DNA from: Planctomycetales bacterium
Lineage (GTDB): Bacteria; Planctomycetota; Phycisphaerae; SM23-33
Length of the DNA stretch: 8,612 nt
Assembly: GCA_030642005.1 (NCBI GenBank)
Contig: DAOWOP010000109.1
Coordinates: 1 to 8,612, forward strand
Direction: 5' to 3'
Position numbers and translations under genes: made by a program. Positions 1 through 6,128 of the stretch are shown here, piece by piece; the stretch's first letter is position 1; each line of letters begins with the position of its first letter. The notes under the pieces were generated by a model. It had not been told where the DNA came from and searched no databases. It was given only the letters and a program-made list of their open reading frames with translations.

Positions 1-299
1 GGCCTCCCGTTGGTCGGCCTGGGCTAAAAACGACCACCCCTGGCGGGGCTAAAAAAACGCCGTCATTCCAGGCGACGCGGCTAACATCCGACCGCTACTG
101 ACGGGGGGCAGGGGGTTCGCCAGAAAAAAATGTCACTCACCCCCATACTTAAGCGGAAGATTCTTCCTCGCAGGCGGAAGAATCTTCCGCTTTGGTGCTT
201 TTGTCCATGAATAAAGAGCAGAGCGAAGAGGGCGTCTGTATTTCGTAAGTCCTTTCCAAAACGGTTGTTAGAATCATCTCTAAAAAACTCCAAAGTCTT
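1..299. other. Non-coding upstream region, possibly with the tail of a preceding gene
   Basis: I see no supportable complete gene here. The forward frame beginning at base 3 is open from the window edge to a TGA at 99-101. It reads as a Pro/Thr/Lys-rich tail that I do not recognise, so it may be the end of an upstream flagellar gene or chance. The motif GGGCTAAAAA occurs twice (21-30 and 46-55). A long reverse-strand frame crosses the region, but it runs into fliK and over the promoter and resembles no protein. A 13-codon forward frame at 207-248 has no ribosome binding site. The stretch from about 193 to 299 is comparatively AT-rich, as is usual between activator sites and a promoter. The inverted repeat and the promoter are listed separately. 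Confidence 0.4.
151..192. promoter_or_regulatory. Perfect 17-bp inverted repeat made of two palindromes 21 bp apart
   Basis: AAGCGGAAGATTCTTCC (151-167) and its exact reverse complement (176-192) flank an 8-nt spacer. Each arm contains its own near-palindrome, GGAAGA-W-TCTTCC, so GCGGAAGA begins at both 153 and 174, 21 bp or two helical turns apart. The palindrome centres lie about 165 and 144 bp upstream of the predicted sigma-54 start at about 326. That is the distance and arrangement expected of upstream activator sites for an NtrC-family enhancer-binding protein. Alternatively, the RNA hairpin followed by a short T-containing run (CTTTTG at 198-203) could be an intrinsic terminator for an upstream + strand gene. 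The U-tract is weak and displaced, which makes that less convincing. The repeat is certain; its role is inferred. Confidence 0.6.
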
Positions 300-315
300 T
301 GGCACGCACATTGCC
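300..315 (+). promoter_or_regulatory. Sigma-54 (RpoN) promoter for the fliK-flgD-flgE operon
   Basis: TGGCACG (300-306), four bases, then TTGC (311-314) match the sigma-54 consensus TGGCACG-N4-TTGC exactly, with the invariant -24 GG (301-302) and -12 GC (313-314) at the correct spacing. The predicted transcription start is near 326, giving a leader of only about 15 nt before the first fliK ATG. Hook genes are RpoN-dependent in many bacteria with tiered flagellar regulation, including Vibrio, Pseudomonas, Campylobacter and Caulobacter, so the position is biologically sensible. Transcription from here requires an ATP-dependent enhancer-binding activator. Confidence 0.85.
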
Positions 316-332
316 TTAATGATGGGCCGACA

Positions 333-338
333 GAAGGA
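333..338 (+). promoter_or_regulatory. Purine-rich ribosome binding site before fliK, badly spaced
   Basis: GAAGGA is the only Shine-Dalgarno-like run in the fliK leader. It lies 2 nt before the ATG at 341, which is too close, and 17 nt before the in-frame ATG at 356, which is too far. It therefore does not settle the start. Every other gene in the operon has a purine-rich site 6-10 nt from its ATG. Confidence 0.4.
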
Positions 339-340
339 AT

Positions 341-1987
341 ATGTGTGCTCTCGGAATGAATGTTGCACTAACCAATTTGATGATGTCAGCACCGACAACG
401 GCGGCGCCCTCGTCGTCCGACGCTATCGGGCGGGCGAAGCGTTCCCAGGCTGGGGAATCCGCTAAAACCGGTTCCGCATCCGGTATCGGTAAGAGCGGTC
501 AGTCTCCAAAGACCTCCAGCCCGGAGGCATCCAATGAGGTAAGGGAAAACAAGCCCGGCAAATCCGGGCAGTCGCCTGCCGACAAGGCCCCTGATGCCGG
601 AAAGTCCGACAAACCCATCAGCCCGGAATGTCCGGGCCTGTCGCCGGCGATTATCAACGGTCTGACAATCGAAGCGCCGGCGTTTTCAGCAGTTCTTCAC
701 GCGACACAGGCATCTGGTAATCCGTTACAGGCCCAAAGCGGCGAAGTTGCGGCAAAGGCTCTCGCACCGGATGGCACAGTCCTGCCCCAAATCGCCGGCG
801 CGGGCAAAACGAGGGCTGTGAAGGATATTTCCGTTTCATTGTCCGTCGCGCCGGCGATGCCCGGCAAGGCACAGGTTGTTTCACACGTTCATAAGTTCGT
901 TGCGGCAGCCCAGCCCGGACAGGGGACGACTACATCTGGAGAAGTTGTCGAGAAATCAGTTGGCGGCCCGCACATAAATGTCGGAGAGCCGGCCTCGCCG
1001 CTTCGCACGCCACCCAAGGCCGTTGATGTTCCGGCTGAGCCGGTTTTGTCCGAAGACGGTGCTGAAGGCCTCGGCAAGTTGCCGGTGGGGGCCGAAACCG
1101 CCAGCGGAAATCGGCAGGTGTTGCTATCGGCAGTCAGTTCGCATTTGCCGGTGGCGGATAAAGGGACGAAGCAGCCGGGCGATGCACCGCGTCAATCTTC
1201 ACCCGTTCCCGGCATTAGAAGCGATTTTGTCAACCCCGGCGCAGGGCGGAAAATCGCTTTTGCGAAGGGGTCTGAACCGACCGACATCGCTGAACCGACC
1301 GGCATTGCCAAATTGACCGGCGTCGTCGAATCGACCGACCGGGTTCAGGTGCAGGCGAAACTCAACGCCTCCTTCAAAGGCCCCGTTCAGTCCGTCCATC
1401 CCGTCGCCGGAAGTCATGTCCCTCACGCTGAAGTAGTGCAGGACGGCACACAGCAAGTCGGCGCAGCGACTGACGCACCTCGCTTTGACGTAATAGATAC
1501 GCCGACGGTTCCTTCGGGAGATTCGCTGCCGGCTTCTGCGACAAATCAGATCGTCGAAGCGCTGCGTGCGAGTGCGGCCCGTCAGGGTAATCAGGTCGTA
1601 ATCCGCCTGAATCCTCCGGAACTGGGCAAGGTCAGCATAACACTGAACGCCAACGGCAATGAGGTCCACGGCGTGCTGAAAGTGGAAAACCCCAACACGC
1701 TCAGCCAACTTCAGCGGGAAGCCCCGGCCCTTCTGGTCCGATTGGCCGAGGCGGGAATTCAGTTGAAGCAGATGGACCTTTCCCTGAGCGAACAGGGGAC
1801 TAACGATTCGGCACTTTCTTCGCAATTACGGGATGAGAGCGGCGTGTGGCACCGGGGCGGTCAGGGCCACGACCCGCAAACCGCCGCGAGTGAACTCGCT
1901 TCGGATGAGCCTGTATTGGCCGGTGTGGAAGAAATCCTGCCGGGGGCGGTCGGGCTTACCGACGGCGCCATCAACGTCTGGATTTAG
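341..1987 (+). CDS. fliK: Flagellar hook-length control protein FliK
   Basis: FliK is the secreted molecular ruler that measures the growing hook and switches the flagellar export gate from hook to filament substrates. The 548-residue product has the family's layout. A long, low-complexity, Pro/Ala/Ser/Gly-rich N-terminal region (about 1-395) is followed by a compact C-terminal hook-control domain (about 400-485) with the signature LNPPELG at 423-429 and a later VENPNTLSQLQREAPALLVRL segment, typical of the Flg_hook family. A polar tail of about 60 residues ends the protein. Residues 312-335 are four degenerate hexapeptide repeats. The start is uncertain: the ATG at 341 or the in-frame ATG at 356 are both possible. 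The first is used here because the predicted transcript begins near 326. Identity rests on the C-terminal domain and on flgD and flgE immediately downstream; the ruler region is not conserved in sequence between lineages. Confidence 0.9.
   Translation: MCALGMNVALTNLMMSAPTTAAPSSSDAIGRAKRSQAGESAKTGSASGIGKSGQSPKTSSPEASNEVRENKPGKSGQSPADKAPDAGKSDKPISPECPGLSPAIINGLTIEAPAFSAVLHATQASGNPLQAQSGEVAAKALAPDGTVLPQIAGAGKTRAVKDISVSLSVAPAMPGKAQVVSHVHKFVAAAQPGQGTTTSGEVVEKSVGGPHINVGEPASPLRTPPKAVDVPAEPVLSEDGAEGLGKLPVGAETASGNRQVLLSAVSSHLPVADKGTKQPGDAPRQSSPVPGIRSDFVNPGAGRKIAFAKGSEPTDIAEPTGIAKLTGVVESTDRVQVQAKLNASFKGPVQSVHPVAGSHVPHAEVVQDGTQQVGAATDAPRFDVIDTPTVPSGDSLPASATNQIVEALRASAARQGNQVVIRLNPPELGKVSITLNANGNEVHGVLKVENPNTLSQLQREAPALLVRLAEAGIQLKQMDLSLSEQGTNDSALSSQLRDESGVWHRGGQGHDPQTAASELASDEPVLAGVEEILPGAVGLTDGAINVWI
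1274..1345 (+). repeat. Four degenerate 18-nt in-frame repeats in fliK
   Basis: Four consecutive 18-nt units start at 1274, 1292, 1310 and 1328 and encode EPTDIA, EPTGIA, KLTGVV and ESTDRV. The first two are nearly identical and the last two have diverged. They lie in the ruler region of FliK, where length matters more than sequence. In-frame expansion or contraction of such units would be expected to alter ruler length. Confidence 0.6.
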
Positions 1988-1996
1988 GAGAACGAT

Positions 1997-2410
1997 ATGA
2001 GTGCGATATCAGGCATAACCGGCAGCGCCGAAGACATTCGCGTCAATTATCTGAACCTGCTGGTAACGCAACTGAAGAATCAGAATCCGCTGGAACCGAT
2101 GAGCAATTCGGACATGACAGCACAGTTGGCGCAGATTTCGCAACTGGAGCATCTGGAGAACATCGACAAGCAGATTTCGCAACTGGATCGCCTGGAAAAC
2201 ATCGACAACATGTTCCAGCGGGCGATGCTTACAGCGGAACTCAACGAAGCGACGGCGTTAATCGGCAAGACGATTTCCTTCTTCCCGGAGGGGTCGGATC
2301 ACGCCGTTACCGGCCAGGTCGGTAGCGTGAACATAATTGACGGGTCCGTCCGGTTGAACGTGGGTAAATACAGCGTCGCCCTGGATGAAATCAAATCCGT
2401 CAGCGAATAA
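1997..2410 (+). CDS. flgD: Flagellar hook assembly cap protein FlgD (short form)
   Basis: FlgD sits at the tip of the growing hook and guides FlgE subunits into place, then is replaced by HAP1. The N-terminal third carries the family signature: YLNLLVTQLKNQNPLEPMSN, then a variable stretch, then TAQLAQISQLEHLENI (about residues 18-60). After a helical linker, residues from about 86 on (ATALIGKTISF...VTGQVGSV...) fit the small tudor-like beta domain. The Ig-like domain present in the approximately 230-residue enterobacterial FlgD is absent. At 137 residues it resembles the short Bacillus-type FlgD. The linker contains a 13-residue tandem duplication (listed separately). The ribosome binding site AGGAG (1986-1990) overlaps the fliK stop codon and lies 6 nt before the ATG, implying translational coupling with fliK. 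Confidence 0.95.
   Translation: MSAISGITGSAEDIRVNYLNLLVTQLKNQNPLEPMSNSDMTAQLAQISQLEHLENIDKQISQLDRLENIDNMFQRAMLTAELNEATALIGKTISFFPEGSDHAVTGQVGSVNIIDGSVRLNVGKYSVALDEIKSVSE
2132..2209 (+). repeat. 39-bp in-frame tandem duplication inside flgD
   Basis: Two adjacent 39-bp units (2132-2170 and 2171-2209) differ at only 5 positions and encode QISQLEHLENIDK and QISQLDRLENIDN (residues 46-58 and 59-71). The unit has regularly spaced Leu/Ile residues suited to an amphipathic helix or coiled coil. The high nucleotide identity suggests a fairly recent duplication. Confidence 0.9.
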
Positions 2411-2447
2411 AACGAAAAACGGGAACTCTTTTGGCAAAGGATAAATT

Positions 2448-4109
2448 ATGGGTAATGCACTATTAGCGGGCGTTTCGGGCCTGAAGGCACACCAGACGAT
2501 GTTGGACGTAACCGGCAACAACCTTGCCAACTTGAACACGTATGGTTTCAAGGGCAGCCGGACCGTTTTTGCAGACATGCTCAGCAGTACGCTGCGCGAA
2601 GCGACCGAGCCGACCGAAACTACCGGCGGAACCAACCCTATCCAGGTCGGAAGCGGAACGCAGATCGCCAGCGTGGACAGAATCATGAGTCAGGGCGGTC
2701 TGGTTACGACGGGGCAGGCGCTGGATATGGCCGTCGAGGGCGAGGGGTACTTTGTCTTGAACAACGGACAAACCGACGTCTTTACGCGCGTCGGTTCGTT
2801 CGCGGTCGATTCGGATTATTACCTGGTCGATCCCGGAACCGGATATCGCGTTCAGCGATTCGGTACTGAGGGCGAGACGGAGGGATTCCAGACAAACGAC
2901 AGCATCAAAGTTCCTTACGACGCGACACTCGAAGCCCAGGCAACTGAGAGTATCAGCGTTTCGGGCAACCTGAATGGAGACACCTCGCATCCGACAACCA
3001 ACGTGTTGGGTAGCGGGTTGCAGTACACCGCAGGTGAGATGGTTACAGACACCACGTTGCTGGCTGACTTGAACCAGACCAGTGGTCTTGTCAATGGCGA
3101 CGAAATTCAGATTACGGGCGCCGATTACGACGGTAGTGCTGTCAGCGCCACATATGTAATCACCAATGTGGCTACGGCGACAGTGGGGGACATGCTGACG
3201 GCGATAAGTGGAGCCTTCGGCGGCGCTACCGCATCTATCTTCAACGGCGAAATTCGCCTGACCGACGACGCAGCCGGTTACAGCCAGTCGGATATGACGC
3301 TGGAATTCACCGGTACCGGCGGCGGTGTCCCAACCGGAACTTTTACGATGCCCGATTATTTCCAGATTCTGGAGGCGGGCGGCGAGGCTTCGCGGAATGT
3401 CAGCATCGAAATTTTCGATTCACAAGGTATCGGTCATAACCTCAACGCCTCATTTGTCAGCAACAGCGACGGTGATTGGGACCTTGTTGTTACTTCTGTA
3501 ACCGGTGAGGTCGATGCCCTGAACGACAGGCGGATAAGCGGAATAACATTCCAGGAAAACGGTAACTACGGCGGTATCGAGGGAACGCCTCCGGACGATC
3601 CGACATTCAGCATGACGTTCAGCAACGCTCCAGAGACAGTGCGAACGATGGCTGTGGACTTTGGACTGGTGGGCGGGCGACAGATTACCGTCTCCGGTGA
3701 AGAGGTCGGTCTCGCCAGCGTCTCGATGGATGACCAGGACGGATATACATCGGGACAGTTGGCCAGCATGTCGGTTACACAGGAAGGTATCCTTGCAGGA
3801 CTGTTCACCAACGGCGTTACCAAGAATATCGCATCGATTAAAATGGCGGTCTTCCAGAACCCCTCCGGTCTTTCCGCCTTGGGAAATAACTACTTCGCAG
3901 CCTCCGGAAACTCCGGCGACCCCCTCTACACAAGAGGCATGAGCGGTGGGGCAGGAACCATCCGCGGCGGGTCGCTGGAACAGTCAAACGTGGACGTCGC
4001 CGGCGAATTCGTCAACCTCATCCAGGCACAGAACGGATACCAGGCCAACGCGCGAACCATCAAGGTCGCCAACGAAATGCTGCGGGAACTGGCGAACCTT
4101 ATCCGCTAA
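2448..4109 (+). CDS. flgE: Flagellar hook protein FlgE
   Basis: FlgE polymerises outside the cell into the hook, the universal joint between rod and filament. The 553-residue product has the axial-protein N-terminus (LDVTGNNLANLNTYGFKGSR, residues about 19-38), the D1 motif with ALDMAVEGEGYF (about 92-103), and the matching C-terminal helix (SNVDVAGEFVNLIQAQNGYQ, about 513-532). The N- and C-terminal helices pack together as D0. Central features include a FlgE-type D2 segment (SIEIFDSQGIGH) and the AVFQNPSGLSALGNNYF element typical of hook proteins. Residues about 202-290 form an extra domain resembling the flagellin/hook IN motif. It is longer than enterobacterial FlgE (about 400 residues) because of its central domains. 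The ribosome binding site AAAGGA (2436-2441) is 6 nt from the ATG, and the gap to flgD is 37 nt. Confidence 0.96.
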   Translation: MGNALLAGVSGLKAHQTMLDVTGNNLANLNTYGFKGSRTVFADMLSSTLREATEPTETTGGTNPIQVGSGTQIASVDRIMSQGGLVTTGQALDMAVEGEGYFVLNNGQTDVFTRVGSFAVDSDYYLVDPGTGYRVQRFGTEGETEGFQTNDSIKVPYDATLEAQATESISVSGNLNGDTSHPTTNVLGSGLQYTAGEMVTDTTLLADLNQTSGLVNGDEIQITGADYDGSAVSATYVITNVATATVGDMLTAISGAFGGATASIFNGEIRLTDDAAGYSQSDMTLEFTGTGGGVPTGTFTMPDYFQILEAGGEASRNVSIEIFDSQGIGHNLNASFVSNSDGDWDLVVTSVTGEVDALNDRRISGITFQENGNYGGIEGTPPDDPTFSMTFSNAPETVRTMAVDFGLVGGRQITVSGEEVGLASVSMDDQDGYTSGQLASMSVTQEGILAGLFTNGVTKNIASIKMAVFQNPSGLSALGNNYFAASGNSGDPLYTRGMSGGAGTIRGGSLEQSNVDVAGEFVNLIQAQNGYQANARTIKVANEMLRELANLIR

Positions 4110-4116
4110 ACAAACC

Positions 4117-4120
4117 AGGG
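4117..4120 (+). promoter_or_regulatory. Ribosome binding site that favours the start of the PilZ gene at 4129
   Basis: AGGG (4117-4120) is 8 nt before the ATG at 4129 but only 2 nt before the in-frame ATG at 4123. Other genes of the operon use 6-10 nt, so 4129 is preferred. Confidence 0.45.
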
Positions 4121-4128
4121 TAATGCCC

Positions 4129-5262
4129 ATGCACGGATGCTCGTCGATAACTGAATACTTCAGGCCGCTGATGTTTGAGGCCTCGGCGGTTGACCGATGG
4201 GGTGGGATGCGGAGTTTCACGTCTTCCGCCGGCGGGTCGTCCGGCTGGGTGTGGTGGGTGTTGATAATCCTGGCCCTTGCCCTGGCAGGCGGAGTCGTAA
4301 TCGCCGCTGTCTGGAAATACGGACAGATGTACCGAAGGGCGTTCGCGTTCCGTCGCAGGAGCGACGACGCCGGTCTTCGAGCGGAAGAAATCAAACTGAT
4401 CAGGCACATCGCCAGGCTTTCCGGCGTGAAGGACTTTGTTACGATATTCACCTCCGACAGCGCATTTGATCGCGGTGTTGATCGGCTTACCCGCAGCGCC
4501 AAGGTCGCGGCAATGTCCGAAGCGATGTGCGCGAACCTGAACACCATGCTCGGGTCGCTGCGCGAGAAACTCGGCTTCAAGCAGTCATTCGACGACGGCT
4601 CGAAGGCGGTCAGTTCCAGCCGGCAGATTGCCCAGGGAAGCAGGGTTTTCATTACGCAGCCTGGCGGGACCGGTCCGGTCGAGGCGACCGTCGTAAGCAC
4701 CAGACCTTCGGAGTTCGTCGTCGAGGCCGATGAACCCCTTACCGGTCGATACGGACAGGTTTGGGTCGTGCGATGCCCCGTCGGCTCAACGGCGTGGGAG
4801 TTCGACGCGACCGTGATTCGCAGTCAGGCCGGAGCGACAACGCTGGGACATTCGCAGGACATCCGCATGATAAACCTCAGGCGATTCCCCCGTGTTGCGA
4901 CGAACAGGCCGGCGCAGGTGGCGTTATTTCCCTTCAGCGAGGCCACGCCCGACATTCGGACGCCGCATTTCGTCCCCGCCGCCGTCGTCGAGATCGGCGG
5001 GTCCGGGCTGTTGATAGAGATGCCAATGTTGGCGCACATCGCTGAAAAAACGATTGTCGTTGTGAAACTCGACCAAAGACGCCAGGTCCAGGGCGTCGGG
5101 AAGGTTCGACGGGTCTTTACCGACGAGCACGGCGGCAAAAAGGTGGCGATTGAACTGATCGGGCTGAACTCAAACGAACTGGCGGAACTGATCAGCGAAA
5201 CCAACATTACCTCCGCCCGCCGCCGAAAGGCGAACGCAGAGGTCGAAGGAATCCCGGCCTGA
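4129..5262 (+). CDS. Membrane-anchored YcgR-like PilZ-domain protein
   Basis: This is a 377-residue protein with one transmembrane helix (about 39-62, GWVWWVLIILALALAGGVV) followed by an Arg/Lys-rich stretch. The positive-inside rule places the first 38 residues outside and the rest in the cytoplasm. After a helical linker, residues about 170-250 (GSRVFITQPGG... to the SQDIRMIN segment) look like the beta-barrel N-domain of YcgR-type flagellar brakes. RRFPR at 251-255 then supplies the PilZ RxxxR motif. The second PilZ motif, normally D/NxSxxG, reads EIGGSG (288-293) in the expected position, so the acidic/amide and Ser positions are altered. PilZ proteins bind cyclic di-GMP and, in YcgR, slow the motor. 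Here binding may be weak or absent. Location between flgE and flgF argues for a flagellar role. Alternative starts are ATG 4123 and ATG 4207, the latter beginning just before the membrane helix. Fold assignment is by motif only. Confidence 0.75.
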   Translation: MHGCSSITEYFRPLMFEASAVDRWGGMRSFTSSAGGSSGWVWWVLIILALALAGGVVIAAVWKYGQMYRRAFAFRRRSDDAGLRAEEIKLIRHIARLSGVKDFVTIFTSDSAFDRGVDRLTRSAKVAAMSEAMCANLNTMLGSLREKLGFKQSFDDGSKAVSSSRQIAQGSRVFITQPGGTGPVEATVVSTRPSEFVVEADEPLTGRYGQVWVVRCPVGSTAWEFDATVIRSQAGATTLGHSQDIRMINLRRFPRVATNRPAQVALFPFSEATPDIRTPHFVPAAVVEIGGSGLLIEMPMLAHIAEKTIVVVKLDQRRQVQGVGKVRRVFTDEHGGKKVAIELIGLNSNELAELISETNITSARRRKANAEVEGIPA

Positions 5263-5282
5263 GCGCCCGGAGAAAGATACAG

Positions 5283-6005
5283 ATGAACGGTTCGATACAA
5301 GCGGCTGGTTCGAGCATGGACGCCCTGGGCAGGTGTTATCGGGTAATCACACACAACCTGGCCAACGCCAACACCGTCGGCTACAAACGCCGAGTCGAGT
5401 CGATAAGGCAGTTGCCGGCAGGTCGGCCGACGACTGAGGCCGGCGGAAAGGTCGCCGGTCAAACCTTTATTGATTTTACGCAGGGCAGGTTGACTCGCAC
5501 AGGCAGGGTGATGGACGCAGCCTTGCAGGGAAAGGGTTGCTTCTTCGTCATTGAGACGCCGGAAGGCCCGATGTACACGCGCAACGGCGTCTTCCGCCTG
5601 AACCCCCAGGGGCAGATGGCGGATTCTTCCGGGCAGACCGTAGCCGGTGAGAGCGGGCCTGTTACTATCCCGTCCAACGTCGGACCCAGCGGCGTCAGTG
5701 TCTCGACCGACGGGCAGATTTCCGCGAACGGACAGTCCGTCGGAAAGTTCAGAATCGTTCAGTTCGACAAACCTGAACTCCTCATGCCGGTGGGAAATAA
5801 CTGCTTTCGCGCACCGACATCGGCCGGGTCCAAACCGGCGGAAAAATTCACCGTTCACCAGGGCTTCCAGGAAGGCTCTAACGTGAGCGTTGTCGAGGAA
5901 CTTGTTGATTTGATTACTGTAACCAGGCTTTACGAAGCCAACGCCAATAGCATCAAGGCCCACGACGAGCGGATGAAGAGCATCCTCCAGGTCGCTATGG
6001 GTTAG
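5283..6005 (+). CDS. flgF: Flagellar proximal rod protein FlgF
   Basis: FlgF is a subunit of the rod that crosses the periplasm and connects the basal body to the hook. The 240-residue product has the axial N-terminal motif (ITHNLANANTVGYKRR, about 22-37), the D1 core (MDAALQGKGCFFV then YTRNGVFRLN), and the C-terminal helix (SNVSVVEELVDLITVTRLYE, about 200-219). Length is close to the roughly 250 residues usual for FlgF. It is distinguished from FlgG by lacking the FlgG-type APSG...IGSGV segment and by sitting directly before an unmistakable flgG. A GGAG-containing ribosome binding site (5269-5272) precedes the ATG by 10 nt, and the gap to the PilZ gene is 20 nt. The non-canonical ALQGKGCFF (usually AIxGxGFF) introduces a Cys. 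Confidence 0.88.
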   Translation: MNGSIQAAGSSMDALGRCYRVITHNLANANTVGYKRRVESIRQLPAGRPTTEAGGKVAGQTFIDFTQGRLTRTGRVMDAALQGKGCFFVIETPEGPMYTRNGVFRLNPQGQMADSSGQTVAGESGPVTIPSNVGPSGVSVSTDGQISANGQSVGKFRIVQFDKPELLMPVGNNCFRAPTSAGSKPAEKFTVHQGFQEGSNVSVVEELVDLITVTRLYEANANSIKAHDERMKSILQVAMG

Positions 6006-6032
6006 GACAGGAATTCGTGAAATGATAAAACC

Positions 6033-6110
6033 AGTAGCCAGTAGTCAGTGGTCGGTAACCGGTAAGGAAATCCGTTCTTCCCGGCTACCGACCACCGGTT
6101 ACCGATCACT
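6033..6110. repeat. Heptanucleotide tandem repeats forming a 17-bp stem-loop between flgF and flgG
   Basis: Five consecutive 7-nt units run from 6033: AGTAGCC, AGTAGTC, AGTGGTC, GGTAACC and GGTAAGG. The complementary strand of 6081-6110 is also a run of heptads (AGTGATC, GGTAACC, GGTGGTC, GGTAGCC). The two halves pair: AGTGGTCGGTAACCGGT (6047-6063) matches 6094-6110 with one G-T wobble, around a 30-nt loop. It ends only 6 nt before the flgG ribosome binding site GAGGAG (6117-6122). Similar heptads follow flgH, so this is probably a dispersed intergenic repeat family, like the short tandemly repeated repetitive sequences described in cyanobacteria. The hairpin could attenuate transcription or stabilise the downstream mRNA. 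Only a short TTTT follows it, so a strong terminator is unlikely. Confidence 0.8.
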
Positions 6111-6128
6111 ATTTTCGAGGAGAAAATC

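Noticed and set aside
207..248. Short 13-codon open frame with ATG before the promoter
   Set aside because: No ribosome binding site, no conserved features, and it lies between the putative activator sites and the sigma-54 promoter.
81..398. Reverse-strand 105-codon frame over the upstream region
   Set aside because: It runs antisense across the sigma-54 promoter, the inverted repeat and the start of fliK, and has no family resemblance.
772..785. Second sigma-54-like sequence, TGGCAC followed by CTGCC
   Set aside because: The GG-GC spacing is one base short, the -12 element is poor, and it lies inside the fliK coding region.
1199..1825. 208-codon open frame on the reverse strand inside fliK
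   Set aside because: It is antisense to the fliK ruler and the conserved hook-control domain, and its sequence is Arg-rich without recognisable features.
3946..4128. Upstream extension of the PilZ gene into flgE
   Set aside because: It would overlap the conserved C-terminal helix of FlgE. The extension is low-complexity Ser/Thr/Arg-rich, and a ribosome binding site supports a start at 4129 instead.
4824..5963. Long (379-codon) open frame on the reverse strand
   Set aside because: It covers the PilZ gene and flgF in antisense, resembles no protein family, and reflects GC-rich codon bias of the true + strand genes.
6033..6110. CRISPR-like array between flgF and flgG
   Set aside because: The units are 7 nt, contiguous and without spacers, so this is a short tandem repeat, not a CRISPR.
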